DNA of 64,000 nucleotides from Paramyrothecium sp. XJ0827 (GCA_020881915.1 JAJFPB010000007.1:1426001-1490000), one strand, 5' to 3'; shown: positions 1 through 12,580, numbered from the stretch's first letter. The notes: generated by a model not told the origin, from the letters alone. Made by a program: numbers and translations.

Positions 1-1
1 G

Positions 2-2806
2 CCATCACATCTTGCCGGCCATCAAGATGCTCTTCTCGGTATCCTGCAAAGCTGTCGGGAAGCTCTGAACCACCTCGAGGTCGTCCTTGACCGCTACCGT
101 ATTATTGGAGAGACCGCTCCTGAAGGTGAATCCTCTTTCGCCAAGCGATGGAGCCATGCCCTGAGAACAAACTGGAGAAAAATTATATGGACGACTGAGG
201 GTGGGGACCTTGCCGCACTCAAAACCAATTTGACTGTTTATACCAATAGCTTGAATCTTATTCTTGGCGTCATGAACAAGTAAGCTATTGGGTTTTGTAG
301 CAACAGTAGAGCACCCTGACTACAGACTGGGCCAACACAACTCGAGCTCCCAGGGAAGCCGCTTAGAAAGCAATCTTAACAACGTGTCAGCTATGTTGTC
401 AGAGGTTCACGAGTGGTTCGTGGATAACATAAAAAATGCAAAAAGAGCCACTGACACCAACGCCACTGCGTCATCTTCCGCATCCAAACACGATGAGGAA
501 CCGCTTGCCGGTTTTGATTGCGAGCTCTATAAGCAACACGGCCAGCAGATGGTTCTCATTTGTCCCTCTGCTTGTCCTACACAAGAAGTATGGGACCTTG
601 GTCACCGAACGTCCCTGAGAGACATTCAACTCTTCGCCTGCCGATGTTCCAAGAACAGTACAGATACGCCTGCACATGAGTCAGTCGTGGCGGCGTATAG
701 ATGTAGGAACTGATAATTCTTAGCGACGCAATTTCGTGGTCAAGCTAACGATCTCTGTCTTAGTATCTCCGGACAGTTTCGCAGCACGGATTGCAGGAAA
801 CGAAAGGTCTTGGCTTCTGTATGCACTTTGCAACAGCGTCACTGACCAGGTCAACCCGTTCGTTGTTAAGAAAGTCCCAGCAAAAGGTGTGTAACGTGTT
901 TTATTGCCGTTAGAGTGCTGGCAGGCTAACCTTCATTACCAGCCTTGTATGACTTTGAGGAGATGTTCGTCCATTGTCTTGGTGTTTTCCAGTCGAGGCG
1001 AACCTTCTCCCATGCCACAAGAACATTTTTATCGGAAGTCTCAAAACTTGACAAGCGGGACTCAAGAGCAAATGTTCTGAATATTGTCGGGTATGTTTAT
1101 TCCTGTCAGTTGTGAGGAAGCAGATGAGCTCACGGTAAAATCTTGCAGCAACGTAGCGAACCCTCATCGAACTGTTGCCAGTATTACTTTCATCCACGGT
1201 CATGCGCGCTATCGGCGCCCCTTCGTCGAGTCAGCCCGAATACTTCATTACAGATCTATTGGCTTGGATTTTCTAATGAATGAAACGGCTCTGTCGATAA
1301 CTGCGTTTGACGAATGCGAAGAGGCGGAAATATTGATTAGCTTTGGCACGGATGCACACAGTCCCGGATCAGAAGGTATGGTGCGCTTAGCTCTCGCCTG
1401 TGAGTTTTCTGTCTATGTTCTTTCCAATATGAGACTAAGTCATGGGAAGTGAGATGGAATTCGGTCATAGAGTTTAGACCAGATGTTGATACCATTTCGC
1501 TCAACGGTTTCGACTGCACCGGACTCGACATTGATGACAGACCTGGGGCAACGACTTGTGCTACAGTTGAGCTTGTGCTCACAGATCCAGCAGGTTTGCG
1601 GACCATAACTGACGCTTTTATCCCCTTGTCTAATGAGGTGTGCAGCCGCAAGTTCCTTTCACCGCGGGCTAGAAGCGGTGCGAATGGATCTTTTCGTCGT
1701 ACGACTCCAGTACCCCAGAGCCGATGAGGTGACTCTTCTGAAGATGTATCTGCCCTCAACTCCTGTCCATTGTATCGTAATTTTTTCTAACCTTCATTCA
1801 GACAAGCTAGGAGCGTCCATACGCAGCGCATGCACCTCCGTGAGGCGGAAATTATCATAGTTCGATGCACCCTTACGAGCATCCTTCGACTTATTGTTCG
1901 CAGTCGACGTGGCTACTCCGTCATTAGCCAGGAGTGTATGATCCTTTGCCAAGCCCCGAAGATTCGTTGGCACAGATGGCTTACATGTTGCTAGTGACGG
2001 ATGGCTTTTTTGAAGCGATTGTCAAGAAAGGCTCGCCTGACTACGGCGCGATGGCATACGAGGTGTTCATTGATGAGACTGGCAGAAGACGTCTTCGGCA
2101 ATGCCTACAGGGGTTTGGGTATCTCATGTTTTCGGATTCTAAGAGTATGTCTGCCCAAAGTGAATAAACGCTGATATTGTACTAAATGAGGACCGACTAT
2201 CAGTTGATCGGGCTTTAAGGTTGGGCTTTGCCGCAATTACAAGCTCATCAAATCCGCCCAGGGCAGGAAAATTGGACGCAGACGGATTGCCATCATAGTA
2301 TCTGTCGTTGCACGTACGCCATGTGCTCCTTGTGAAGGCACAAACTCAGATTTCCCATCGATTGACTTCATGTTCATAGAAAGTGCCTGCAAGTCCACGC
2401 TTTCTCGAAATCTTCTGCGACGTGCGCAATATCTCCTTGGCCTACAACGAGTCTACACCTCGAAGTGGGTTCTCTGATCCCGTAAATAGAGGATGGTGCG
2501 AAGATTTCTGCACAAAAGTAGATATAGAATCTTTTGATTTAGGTTGCAGAAAATGGTTCATGTTGATTCATGGGGATCGGACAGTTGCATGTTACTGGTC
2601 GTTTTCCGGTTCATTTGACGCAGGCCTCTGCATTTGATGTCTCGGGAAAGGCGCAGGCGATAAGGGACGGCATCTCGGACTGGGCGGGTGGTGGGGCGCC
2701 TCAAAACTTAATCCATAGTCTACTTACTGGCTTCAATGATCAATTAAGCATAAGCAACCTCCCCGTGTCGGAGAACATTGGGAGAACGTGGTGGCCTTGT
2801 AATTAA
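2..2806 (+). CDS. 5'-truncated multi-exon gene with fungal STAND/ankyrin-type N-terminal domain
   Basis: The gene enters from the left edge. Exons 2-279, 326-702, 764-886, 943-1090, 1149-1375, 1450-1593, 1646-1776, from 1827, and about 1928-2144 join in frame through 46-74-nt introns with GT..AG ends. Beyond 2204 exon-like frames continue to a stop at 2806, but their junctions are uncertain. The first exon reads as an amphipathic helical segment with a conserved Trp, ending in LTVYTNSLNLILGVM. This resembles the N-terminal helical domain of fungal STAND/ankyrin proteins (PigL_N-like). The rest, including a VVRLQYPRADEVTLLKMYL stretch, is not recognised. In family members this domain precedes NACHT or ankyrin modules used in non-self recognition, but no P-loop is seen here. 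The real start lies outside the window. Late in-frame stops could also mean decay at the 3' end. Confidence 0.55.
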
Positions 2807-4993
2807 CCTACTTTCTAGTCCGAGCATATGTTCTTACTTGGAATAGCTATAGGACCGGACTTCTCACGGAGCCACTCCATGGGAGGGAATTGCCGGTCAG
2901 CCTCACATTGCCGTGCAGGGGCTTCGGCGAACTCGTGCACTCAAACACAACGGATGTCACGGCGAGCACAGGCTTCGTGCATGTTCCGTGAACTCTGTTA
3001 CTCAAAAGATGCGGCATAACGGTAGTTGGAGACGCGCGATCAGTAACTAGCGTGATGATGGTGTATGTATCGTTTAGTAAACATGCGGAGTTTCAGAGAC
3101 CCTTGCACGCGGTGATGTGGCAGAACGGGCGAATTGTCTCTGCAATGTGCGGTCCGTTGTCCGAGATGGGAGGGTCACCTTGATGGTCGTCCGCCAAAAG
3201 GGCAGACAAGCAGTCCGGGCTTACAAATAGAAGACATTGGGAATTTATGCGGGATCCACAGATCAACCGCTCGGGGGAAGGGGGTAGGGTTGCGTGCGGA
3301 CTGGGAAATTTGCTTAGGGCCAACGCCAAGAGATGAGTCGATGTGAGAGGCTGCGCCGTGGGTTGGACGCCATCAAGGACTTGCTGGAGATATCGGTCGA
3401 ATGATGGGTTTAAGCCTTTGGGGGTGCCATGCCAGGTCTTCAGAGAGAGAATGGCCTATCAGATCAAGCGAGGTTTGCCCGAGGCCGACGTCCAGGATCG
3501 GGTGGGGAAGCGCAAATCCTTTTTGCGAGCTGCGCTTCTCAGACTCCCCACCACCATGGCCAGCCACTGACTCGATACGACGCCAAATGGAACGTTATTG
3601 CTCACGTCATTACTCTTTCGCTCGCCTCTCCACCCCGTCTGCTCGTACTCGCCCTCGAGAGCGAACCACGCCGCTGCCCTGCCCTGCCGTGGCTTGCCTG
3701 CCCATCCTGCTGCAGGCGTGCGAACTTAACACGATCCAATCTCTCAACCGTGCAAATCGCAGACGTTCTCGGATTTGTCCCGAAAGCCCACTCTTGGGCA
3801 CAGGAATCTTGCTTGTTGTCAATCACGAGCCAGCAGCGTTACTACTACCGTGGTGACGCGGATACACGGGTACACTGTGAAGTCTTTGTCGTTAGCCCCG
3901 GTCGCTATCAATCTCCACTGCGCGGACCCCCATGGAGTCAGCCAGGCTCGAAACAGCTCGCCGAAATGGGCATGTTTGAGTACCTGGTGGCCAATCCCAT
4001 CAACCCCGGGTGCTGTGTTTGTTTGCCGTCGGTACAGTAGCGCCCGCGACTGAGGTTCAGATCCAGGAGCATTCATGAGCGACCAGGCTTGGCGCCATCC
4101 CGAGATTGGGTAACCGGAATGACTCTGGCTCGTGCCTACGACTAGCACTACTCGACAGTATGTACTGGGTCTGTGTGCGGAGTGCCGCAGACAAATCGGA
4201 GTACCGCAGCTTGAAGGGGATGGTCCTGATGGATTGTCTTAGGCGAGTGGAAGCGTACTGCACAGAAAGGGTGTCGATACTATCAACCCGTGCCCACGGG
4301 TCAGATCTTGGCTTTGCACAGTGTTGAGGACTTTGGCTACGACATGTGTATGCAGAAAGCTGACACTCCCTCCCTGGACCCTGCAACCCACCAACAGAAC
4401 GCATCAAAGGAAGGCTGCGCTGCCCGTTCCACCGCCTCCACCGAGCAGAATTGCCATGCCTTCCCCACATGTGCGGGCACCGGTAGCAAAATGTCCGCCT
4501 TGTCACTACAGGCCCCTTGATTGGTAATGCAGCAGGATGAGTCTTCCGCCGGGGGCCCCGTTTATTTTGTTTTTTTCCTGGCTCCATACTGCTCCTGGAT
4601 AGAGCCGTTTATCAATGAGGCCCCACCGTTTGAAGGAGCCCACACTGCACTACGGCGACGGCCCTTTGTTGACTTTGGCGCACTTGGCTTGTCAATTTAT
4701 AACTACAAGACTGCTTCCCTTGTCTTGGGCCTCGTTTTGGCTGCCGATCCGCCTCATCCTTCCCTTTTTCCTTCTGCCGTTTGGCAGCTCGTGGTGTTGA
4801 GATCCTATCCCCTCTTTCGCCATCCTTTCCTTTCACCTTTTCCTTTCCTTGTGTCCTAGACTTAGCTCTGTATACCCAAATCATACAAACGTTGCCAGCT
4901 ACAGGCATTCGCGACGACACAAAGACCTGAGGACCATTCAAATTCCACTTTCACCGTAGGATCACCGCCATCTGGAAAGGCGCAACCTATCCA
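2807..4993. other. Intergenic region and promoter of the ABC transporter
   Basis: Several overlapping ORFs of 60-200 codons lie here, but none has coding-like composition, a recognisable domain or splice-linked continuation. The final 250 bases (about 4740-4870) are strongly pyrimidine-rich, as is usual just upstream of highly expressed filamentous-fungus genes, and probably hold the transporter's core promoter and 5' leader. No clear pleiotropic drug response element was seen. Confidence 0.5.
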
Positions 4994-7900
4994 ATGGCGG
5001 ACAAAGCTGTCGAACAGAATCAGGAGGCGGCAGTTGCTGGCCACACCAATGAGGTAACCAAGGTCCCCAGTGCACAGGACACCGACTCGACCGCTACCGA
5101 GCGCGAGCAAGATGGAGCCAACCTGAATCGGGTTCACACCGGCGTTTCCGTCGAGCAGGCCGAGGCCGACTTCCAGGCCCTGCAGCGCGAGTTCACCGGT
5201 GTCTCCAGGGCTAGCCGTAGGAGCAACAAGGGAACGACGGACCCGGAGAAGGGAGCCGTCGAGGGTTCCGGCTCAGACAGCGTATCCCTCTTCGACCTCG
5301 AGACGGCTCTGCGCGGAGACGTCGACGCTGCTCAGGAGGCGGGCATCCGCGAAAAGCACATCGGCGCTTACTGGGATGGACTGACAGTGAAGGGCATTGG
5401 TGGCATGACCAACTACGTGCAAACTTTCCCCGACGCCTTTGTCAACTTCTTCAACATCATCACGCCCATCATGGGCCTCATTGGGCTCGGTCCCAAGCCC
5501 TTCGAGGCTACCCTGCTCGACAACTTCCGAGGTCTCTGCAAGCCTGGCGAGATGGTCCTCGTGCTTGGAAAGCCTGGATCTGGCTGCTCTACCTTCCTCC
5601 GAGCAATTGCTAACCAGCGTCTCGGCTACACCAGCGTCACCGGAGACGTCTACTACGGTCCATGGACTGCCAAGGAGTTCGATCAATACCGTGGCGAGGC
5701 CGTTTACAACGCCGAGGACGATATCCACCATCCGACTCTGACTGTGGAGCAGACCCTAGGTTTTGCTCTCGACACCAAGATGCCCGCCAAGCGCCCCGGC
5801 AACATGTCCAAGACCGAATTCAAGGAGCACGTCATCACCTTGCTGCTCAAGATGTTCAACATCGAGCACACTCGTAAGACCGTTGTTGGCGATCAGTTTG
5901 TGCGTGGTGTCTCCGGTGGAGAGCGAAAGCGTGTTTCCATTGCCGAGATGATGATCACCAAGGCCTGCATTTTGTCCTGGGACAACAGTACCCGAGGTCT
6001 TGATGCCAGTACCGCCCTGGATTTCGTCAAGTCGCTCCGCATCCAGACTGATCTCTACAAGACAACAACATTTGTTTCCCTGTACCAGGCCTCTGAGAAC
6101 ATCTACAACCTGTTCGACAAGGTCATGGTTATTGACGAGGGCCGCCAGATCTTCTTCGGCCCCGCTAAGCAGGCAAGAGCCTACTTCGAGGGTCTCGGCT
6201 TCGCACCTCGACCCCGTCAAACCACTCCTGACTACCTGACTGGCTGCACTGACGAGTTCGAGCGCGAGTACGCTCCCGGCCGATCTAAGGAGAACGCGCC
6301 TCACAGCCCTGACACTCTCATGGAAGCTTTCAAGCAGTCCACTTTCCAGACCTCTTTGGATGCCGAGATGAGCGCGTACAAGACGGAGCTGGACAAACAG
6401 AAGCAGCGATACGAGGACTTCCAGGTTGCCGTCAAGGAGAGCAAGCGGGGCTCGTCTAAGAAGTCGGTTTATCAGGTCGGCTTCCATCTCCAGGTTTGGG
6501 CTTTGATGAAGCGACAGTTCACCCTCAAGGTGCAGGATCGCTTCAACCTGACCCTCTCCTGGTTCCGCAGCATCGTCATCGCAATCGTTCTTGGTACACT
6601 CTATCTCAACCTCGGCAAGACCTCCGCCAGTGCTTTCAGCAAGGGTGGTCTTCTCTTCGTCGCTCTCCTGTTCAACGCTTTCCAGGCTTTCTCGGAACTG
6701 GCTTCGACCATGACTGGCCGCTCCATTGTCAACAAGCACAAGGCGTACGCTTTCCACCGACCATCAGCCCTTTGGATCGGGCAGATTATTGTCGACCAGG
6801 CATTCGCAGCCAGTGAGATTATGGTCTTCTCCATCATTGTGTACTTCATGACTGGACTTGTGCGTGAGGCGGGCGCCTTCTTCACGTTCTACCTGATGAT
6901 CCTTTCTGGCAACATTGCTATGACCTTGTTCTTCCGTATCATCGGTTGTGTTAGTCCCGACTTCGATTATGCCATCAAGTTTGCCGTCATTGTCATCACT
7001 CTGTTCGTCACCACTTCCGGCTATATCATCCAGTACCAGTCGCAGCAGGTGTGGCTTCGATGGATCTACTGGATCAACGTGCTGGGTCTGGCGTTCAGTT
7101 CTCTGATGCAGAATGAGTTTTCTCGAATTGATTTGACTTGCACTGCCGAGTCGCTCATTCCGGCTGGTCCTGGCTACGACGACATCAACTACCAGGTCTG
7201 CACTCTGCCTGGCTCTACGGGCGGTACCACTTTCGTCGATGGAAGCGAGTACATCTCCCAGGGCTTCTCGTACAACCGTGGCGAACTGTGGCGCAACTGG
7301 GGTATCATCATGGCTCTTATTGTCTTCTTCCTGATCTTGAACGTGGTCCTTGGTGAGATAATTCGCTTCGGCATGGGCGGTATGTCATTCAAGGTTTACG
7401 CACGACCCAACAAGGAGCGCAAGGCCTTGAACGAAAAGTTGATCGAAAAGAAGGAGGCCAAGCGCAAGGACCGATCAAACGAGGAGGGCTCGGAGATGAA
7501 CATCAAATCTGAAGCCGTCCTCACCTGGGAGGACCTCAACTACGAGGTCCCTGTCCCTGGTGGCACTCGCGTACTCTTGAACCACATCTATGGCTACGTT
7601 CGACCTGGTGAACTCACTGCGCTCATGGGTGCTTCGGGAGCTGGAAAGACAACCCTTCTGGATGTTCTTGCGTCTCGCAAGAACATTGGTGTTATTACCG
7701 GTGACGTCCTTGTCGATGGTATCAAGCCTGGCAAGCAGTTCCAGCGATCTACTTCCTACGCTGAGCAGCTTGATCTGCACGAGCCAACCCAGACCGTCCG
7801 TGAGGCCCTGCGCTTCTCCGCCGAACTGCGTCAACCCTACGAAACTCCTATTGCCGAGCGTCACGCCTACGTCGAAGAGATCATTGCCCTTCTGGAGATG

Positions 7901-9474
7901 GAGCACATAGCCGATTGCATCATTGGTTATGCTGAGGCTGGTCTGACTGTCGAACAGCGCAAGCGTGTCACCATTGGTGTCGAACTCGCCGCTAAGCCCG
8001 AGCTGCTGCTCTTCCTGGACGAACCCACATCCGGTCTTGACAGCCAGAGCGCCTTCAACATTGTTCGTTTCCTGAAGAAGCTCGCTGCCGCCGGACAGGC
8101 TATTCTCTGCACCATCCACCAGCCCAACGCCGCCCTCTTCGAGAACTTTGATCGTCTGCTGCTCCTCCAGCGCGGTGGCCGTACCGTCTACTTTGGTGAC
8201 ATCGGCCAGGATGCTCATATCCTGCGCGCCTACCTGAAGCGCCATGGCGCCGAGGCCAAGCCCACCGACAACGTTGCCGAATACATGCTCGAGGCCATTG
8301 GTGCTGGCAGCGCTCCTCGTGTTGGCGACAAGGACTGGGCCGATATCTGGGACGAGAGCCCTGAACTGGCCAACGTCAAGGATCGTATCACGCAGATGAA
8401 GCAGGAGAGAGTGACCGCCGCCGCTGCCTCTGGCATCGATGCTGACCTTGAGAAAGAGTACGCCTCGCCATTCCAGCACCAGCTCAAGGTGGTGGTGCGC
8501 CGCATGTTCCGCTCCTACTGGCGCTCGCCCAACTACCTCTTTACCCGCCTGTTCAGTCACGTGGCTGTCGCCATCATCAGCGGCTTGACTTATCTCAACC
8601 TAGATAACTCGCGATCAGCCCTCCAGAACAAGGTCTTTGTCATGTTCCAGATCACCGTCCTTCCCGCTCTGATCATCACGCAAGTCGAGGTCATGTTCCA
8701 CATCAAGCGCGCCCTCTTCTTCCGTGAGGCGTCGTCCAAGATGTACTCGTCCGGCACCTTCACGACGGCCATGATCCTGGCCGAGATGCCGTATTCGCTC
8801 CTCTGCGCTGTTGGTTTCTTCCTGCCGCTTTACTATATGCCCGGCTTCCAGACCGAGTCCTCGCGCGCTGGTTACCAGTTCTTCATGATCCTCATCACCG
8901 AATTGTTCGCAGTCACCCTGGGCCAGGGCCTCGCGTCGCTGACTCCCTCGCCACGTATCTCGGCTCAGTTCGACCCCTTCATCATCATCGTCTTTGCGCT
9001 CTTCTGCGGTGTCACCATTCCCAAGGTTCAGATGCCCGGCTTCTGGCGCGCCTGGTTGTACCAGCTGGACCCCTTCACCCGCCTTATCAGCGGCACGGTC
9101 ACGACCGCGCTGCACCAGCTCGAGGTCGTGTGCAAGCCGGGAGAGCTCAACCGATTCTCGGCGCCCCCGGGCCAGTCGTGTGGCGAGTACATGGAGGACT
9201 TCTTCAGCAACGGCGGACCCGGATACCTGGTTAGCAACAGCACTTCTGATTGCGAGTACTGCGCGTACAAGGTCGGAAACGAGTTTTACGAGCCGCTGAG
9301 CATGAGCTTCGACAACCGCTGGCGGGACCTGGGCATTTACATGGCCTTTATCGGCAGCAACCTCATCATTCTCTACTTGGCTGTAAGTTTTATCCGTCTT
9401 TTACCACATTCAATTAGGGATCCAAACTAATTTCTCTTCCACAGGGCCGATTCGTAAACTATAATAAGAGGTAA
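4994..9474 (+). CDS. PDR-type (ABCG) full-length multidrug ABC transporter
   Basis: Two exons (4994-9382, 9445-9474) encode 1472 aa; the 62-nt intron lies just before the last ten codons, which read GRFVNYNKR. The order is NBD1-TMD1-NBD2-TMD2, the reverse layout of pleiotropic drug resistance transporters. NBD1 has the Walker A variant GKPGSGCS (about 192-199), signature VSGGERKRVS (about 306) and the degenerate Walker B WDNSTRGLD. NBD2 has GASGAGKTT (about 879), a degenerate signature LTVEQRKRVT (about 984) and Walker B LLLFLDEPTSGLD (about 1004). This asymmetry is typical of Pdr5/Cdr1 proteins, where one composite ATP site is catalytically poor. The protein is expected in the plasma membrane, exporting hydrophobic compounds such as azoles or plant defence chemicals. 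Length and both halves are complete. The closest paralogue group (CDR/AtrF-like or other) cannot be assigned by eye. Confidence 0.96.
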
Positions 9475-10281
9475 ACAAAATAAGGCGGTGGGAAACAAGA
9501 TTTAATACCATGGACGAATCTTACGATACCTTATAGATAGACGGTGCATTACAAGCACCACAAATTATAGATAGACCTGAGAGACTCTCATATTTCCTAA
9601 TTCAAACATTTTCACAAGAATTGTCTGCACTGCAACTCCATCTACTGGTGTTGATCACATGTCTTGACAGTTGAATGGCTGCGGTCGGCAGAGCGGATTT
9701 TTGCCGCGCAAATAGTACAAAAAGTTCGGCCATTGTCGGCTGTCTCAGCGGCAACCTCATGCGACACGTGTCTTGCATGAACATCCTGATGATCGATGTT
9801 GTCTCAACGAAATGGCGAGACATTCGGCTGCAAGGGGACTCGGCCGAGGGCGGATCCCGGCACACGTGGGTTCACCAAGCCGGAAGGGGCCGCGTCGGTC
9901 TTGGCAGAAGACCATTATTTTAGCTTGTCGTGGGGTGACAATGGCGACCATGATGACATAGCCGAGCTTCTTTGGCACGGCGGCTTGACGGACCTGAGGA
10001 CTACAAAACTCAGCTTTAGCGTGCGACACTTGGGATTTACATCGACCAAAGCTTATTTGGATCGAAATCCGATCTCTCTTTTTGCAATCAAGCGTGGATT
10101 CCCCAGGCAACACTTTCGTGTTTCGTTGCCCAACGGCTCATCGCCTGACGTCGGACATTTAATCCACTGTCCGACTTCGGTCAGTCACCGCACTTTTACA
10201 ACCAGCCAACTTGCCGTAAACAAACTCCTGAATAAGAAAGGAGAGCAATCAAAGAAGAAACGAAGAAAACAAAGGCATAAG
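9475..10281. other. Intergenic region, 3' end of ABC gene and 5' leader of NRDE gene
   Basis: Holds the transporter 3' UTR and the promoter of the next gene. The reading frame of the downstream gene is open back to 9796, but that stretch is unlike the conserved protein and ends in an A-rich leader directly before the ATG at 10282, so it is read as non-coding. Confidence 0.5.
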
Positions 10282-11385
10282 ATGTGTATTTGCTTATTCA
10301 CCACAGCGCACCCGGAGTATGCGCTCATCCTCATCGACAACCGCGATGAGTACATTCTGAGACCGACGTCCCGGCCCCACTGGTGGACTCATCCAACGGC
10401 GGCCGGCCATCACGAGGTACTCTCGTCAAGAGACTTCCAGCGGGCCGAGCGGGGCACGTGGCTAGGCATCACCAAGAACGGGTATCTCGCAGTACTGACC
10501 AACTACCGCGAAGTCGACACGCATGACGCCAAGCACCCGATACACGCTGCACGAAGCCGCGGCAAGATGGTGACGGAGTGGCTCGGGGGACTGGCCGAGA
10601 AGAGCCTCAAGGACGGCGTGAACCAGCTCGTGAGGGACGGCGGTGTGCAGGGCGTCGGGGGGTTCTCCATGGTGTGCAGCAAGCTGAGGCGGAACGGCGA
10701 GGGCATCGCGATTGTGAGCAACCGTGCCGAGCATCCAGACCAAGTCCCCATCGTGGGCCGCGAGCGAGATGCGGTCTGGGGGCTCAGTAACACCGTCTAC
10801 GAAGACAAGAATGAGTGGCCAAAGGTTCGTCTGGGCAAGCTGCTGCTGCGGGAGGCGGTGGACAAGGTCGTCTCGGGCCAAGAGAGCCAGGACGCGCTCG
10901 TGCAGCGGCTGCTCGGCGTCCTCGACACGGACACGCTGCCGAAGCTCCCCCCGGACGCCACCCTGACCGATTACATCCTCCAGCTCAAGAACAGCATCTA
11001 CGTGCCGGCGCTGGGCGACGAGGCGCACCGCAAGGCGATGGCGGCGGCGGCGGCCAAGGGGCGGGGTGCGTGGGTGACGCCTCCGGAAACCACGACGTCG
11101 TCGCCGGCGCCGGAGCGCGAGAGCAAGCAGGAGAAGGAGGCGCAGAAGGCGGCGGCGGAGCAGCTGGTGGCGGAGCTGCGGCCGGACCCGGACCCGAAGG
11201 AGGCGGCGGCGATGGGGTTCGAGACGGGCATGTACGGGACGCAGCGGCAGACGGTGCTGCTGGTGGACTGGGAGGGCGAGGTGACGTTTGTGGAGCGGGC
11301 GCTGTGGGACGCCAACGGGAACGAGGTGCCGAGGGGGGAGGGCGATGTGACGTTCCGCTTCAAGATTGATGGATGGGATGAGTGA
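10282..11385 (+). CDS. NRDE/TANGO2 family protein (DUF833)
   Basis: A single exon of 367 aa. The protein starts MCICLFTTAHPEY and contains the diagnostic NRDE motif (IDNRDEY, about residues 18-24), followed by a conserved block with RGTWLGI and TNYRE. These identify the NRDE superfamily, of which human TANGO2 and yeast YGR127W are members. The Cys at position 2 is the conserved N-terminal residue, which supports the ATG at 10282 over upstream in-frame codons. TANGO2 proteins are linked to secretory organisation, heme trafficking and lipid metabolism; the biochemical activity is unsettled. Residues about 250-310 form an Ala/Glu/Lys-rich low-complexity insert not expected in the core fold, and the 3' half of the gene is markedly GC-rich. 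Confidence 0.9.
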   Translation: MCICLFTTAHPEYALILIDNRDEYILRPTSRPHWWTHPTAAGHHEVLSSRDFQRAERGTWLGITKNGYLAVLTNYREVDTHDAKHPIHAARSRGKMVTEWLGGLAEKSLKDGVNQLVRDGGVQGVGGFSMVCSKLRRNGEGIAIVSNRAEHPDQVPIVGRERDAVWGLSNTVYEDKNEWPKVRLGKLLLREAVDKVVSGQESQDALVQRLLGVLDTDTLPKLPPDATLTDYILQLKNSIYVPALGDEAHRKAMAAAAAKGRGAWVTPPETTTSSPAPERESKQEKEAQKAAAEQLVAELRPDPDPKEAAAMGFETGMYGTQRQTVLLVDWEGEVTFVERALWDANGNEVPRGEGDVTFRFKIDGWDE

Positions 11386-12148
11386 GGAGGCGGGTGTACT
11401 AGCGGGTGTTGGGATGGCGCTACGGGAGAGATCGAGAAGTGTCTGTTGGGTGAGCATGATTATTAGTAGAAAAGCCGTCATAGAAAGAATGGCAGTCTAG
11501 AGGTATGCACGGAGACCCCAAGGGTTCATTGTCATGACAAACAGGCATGACAACATATAGGAAGAGAACATCGAACCATGATTTGAGCTGTCAAGTGAAT
11601 GCATATGAACTGTTGAACGACGTTGGCTTCACGGATTGGTGATTGCTGACGTCGACCTGTGAATATAGAAATGCTAGCAATTGAATATGGCAGCGAAGGA
11701 TGGGAGAGTGACAGCCATAGTTTGTGTCGAGTGACATGGCCAGCGAGTGCAGTGGTCGTTGTCGTGACCGTGACCGTGGCCGTGGCCGTGGCCGTGGCCG
11801 TGCAGCTGGCACGTCCACACGCCGCGCTTGCCAGCCGTCAGGAAGTTTTTTGGACGTCGTGCCTTGCCTACTTTACTCGACTCTGATATTTCCGTACGCC
11901 AATGTTTGTTTTTCCTCCTCTTCGCCCACTGCACGAGATATTCTGTTCTCAAGTGTCGAGCAAACGCTTCCACACCACATCGTGTGCCCATCTTCTCGTC
12001 AACTTAGACATATCTTACCACGGGCTCTCATCACAGGCCTGTAAATCACAGCACGTTTCTTTTCATTCGCGCTCAGATGCCTCCGAAATACCGCGTTGTT
12101 GATATGCACTAGGAAGCCGGCATACCGCGTTTCAGCACCAGGACGACT
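11386..12148. other. Intergenic region between NRDE gene and coiled-coil relic
   Basis: No supportable gene. It contains the 3' UTR of the NRDE gene and a GC-rich hexamer repeat. A minus-strand ORF across the repeat reads as alternating His-Gly and is taken to be a by-product of the repeat. Confidence 0.5.
11766..11801. repeat. GRCCGT hexanucleotide tandem repeat, six units
   Basis: Six contiguous 6-nt units, two GACCGT followed by four GGCCGT. A simple microsatellite in non-coding DNA. Confidence 0.9.
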
Positions 12149-12545
12149 TCAACGCCATCCAACGCGTATTCCTTCCGACGTCTCTGGGCTCAGGCATCGA
12201 GGCAAGACTGCCCTCACTCGTTTCTGATCGGCACATTCTTGTACGGCCTGGTTGTCAACACCCTCACCGCGTACCTGGGCCTCTTCGCGGTGGTTCTCTT
12301 CATTCTTGAGCTTCTGGGGCGACTCGGCTTCCGCCTGTTGCTTCTCTACTCGGTCATTGCGGCGCGTTTCCTCAGTCAAGCGCAGCTCTCATTTTATTGC
12401 CTCGTTTTTCTTTTTCGAATATCAACTGTTTCTGAAAAGTTCCTGCTGGCGCTTCTCCTCTTCGAAGCACTCGCCGTGGTCCTCGAGGGTCGAGCCCACG
12501 GTGTTGCTCAGGCCCTGCTTTACATCGGCATCGCGAGCTTGTAAA
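12149..12545 (-). pseudogene. Frameshifted relic of a coiled-coil protein gene
   Basis: Read on the minus strand from about 12545 down, the sequence encodes a highly charged helical segment (ADVKQGLSNTVGSTLEDHG, then EEEKRQQELF), passes through two stops, and resumes in the same frame as TEETRRNDRVEKQQAEAE. Between the stops (about 12434-12377) a neighbouring frame reads QKQLIFEKEKRGNKMRAAL, which continues the coiled coil smoothly. A one-base loss near 12434 and a one-base gain near 12377 would restore a single frame. This pattern of compensating indels in a charged coiled coil suggests a decayed gene fragment rather than chance. No start or complete domain is visible, the family is not recognised, and the fragment is antisense to the 5' leader of the next gene. 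Confidence 0.5.
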
Positions 12546-12580
12546 CCCCACGATACTTTCTTATACTCGGTCAGCAAAAC

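Noticed and set aside
3429..4040. 203-codon plus-strand ORF upstream of the ABC transporter
   Set aside because: No recognisable motif, no coding bias, and several competing frames of equal quality in the same place.
10462..11481. 339-codon minus-strand ORF opposite the NRDE gene
   Set aside because: Arg/Leu/His-rich antisense reading of a GC-rich gene with clear family motifs on the plus strand.
11674..11991. Minus-strand ORF with a His-Gly repeat
   Set aside because: The HGHG run is a translation of the hexanucleotide repeat; flanking sequence is not protein-like.
12239..12544. 101-codon hydrophobic plus-strand ORF resembling a small membrane protein
   Set aside because: It is the exact antisense of a Glu/Lys-rich coiled coil, which automatically reads as Leu/Phe-rich; the minus-strand reading explains it better.
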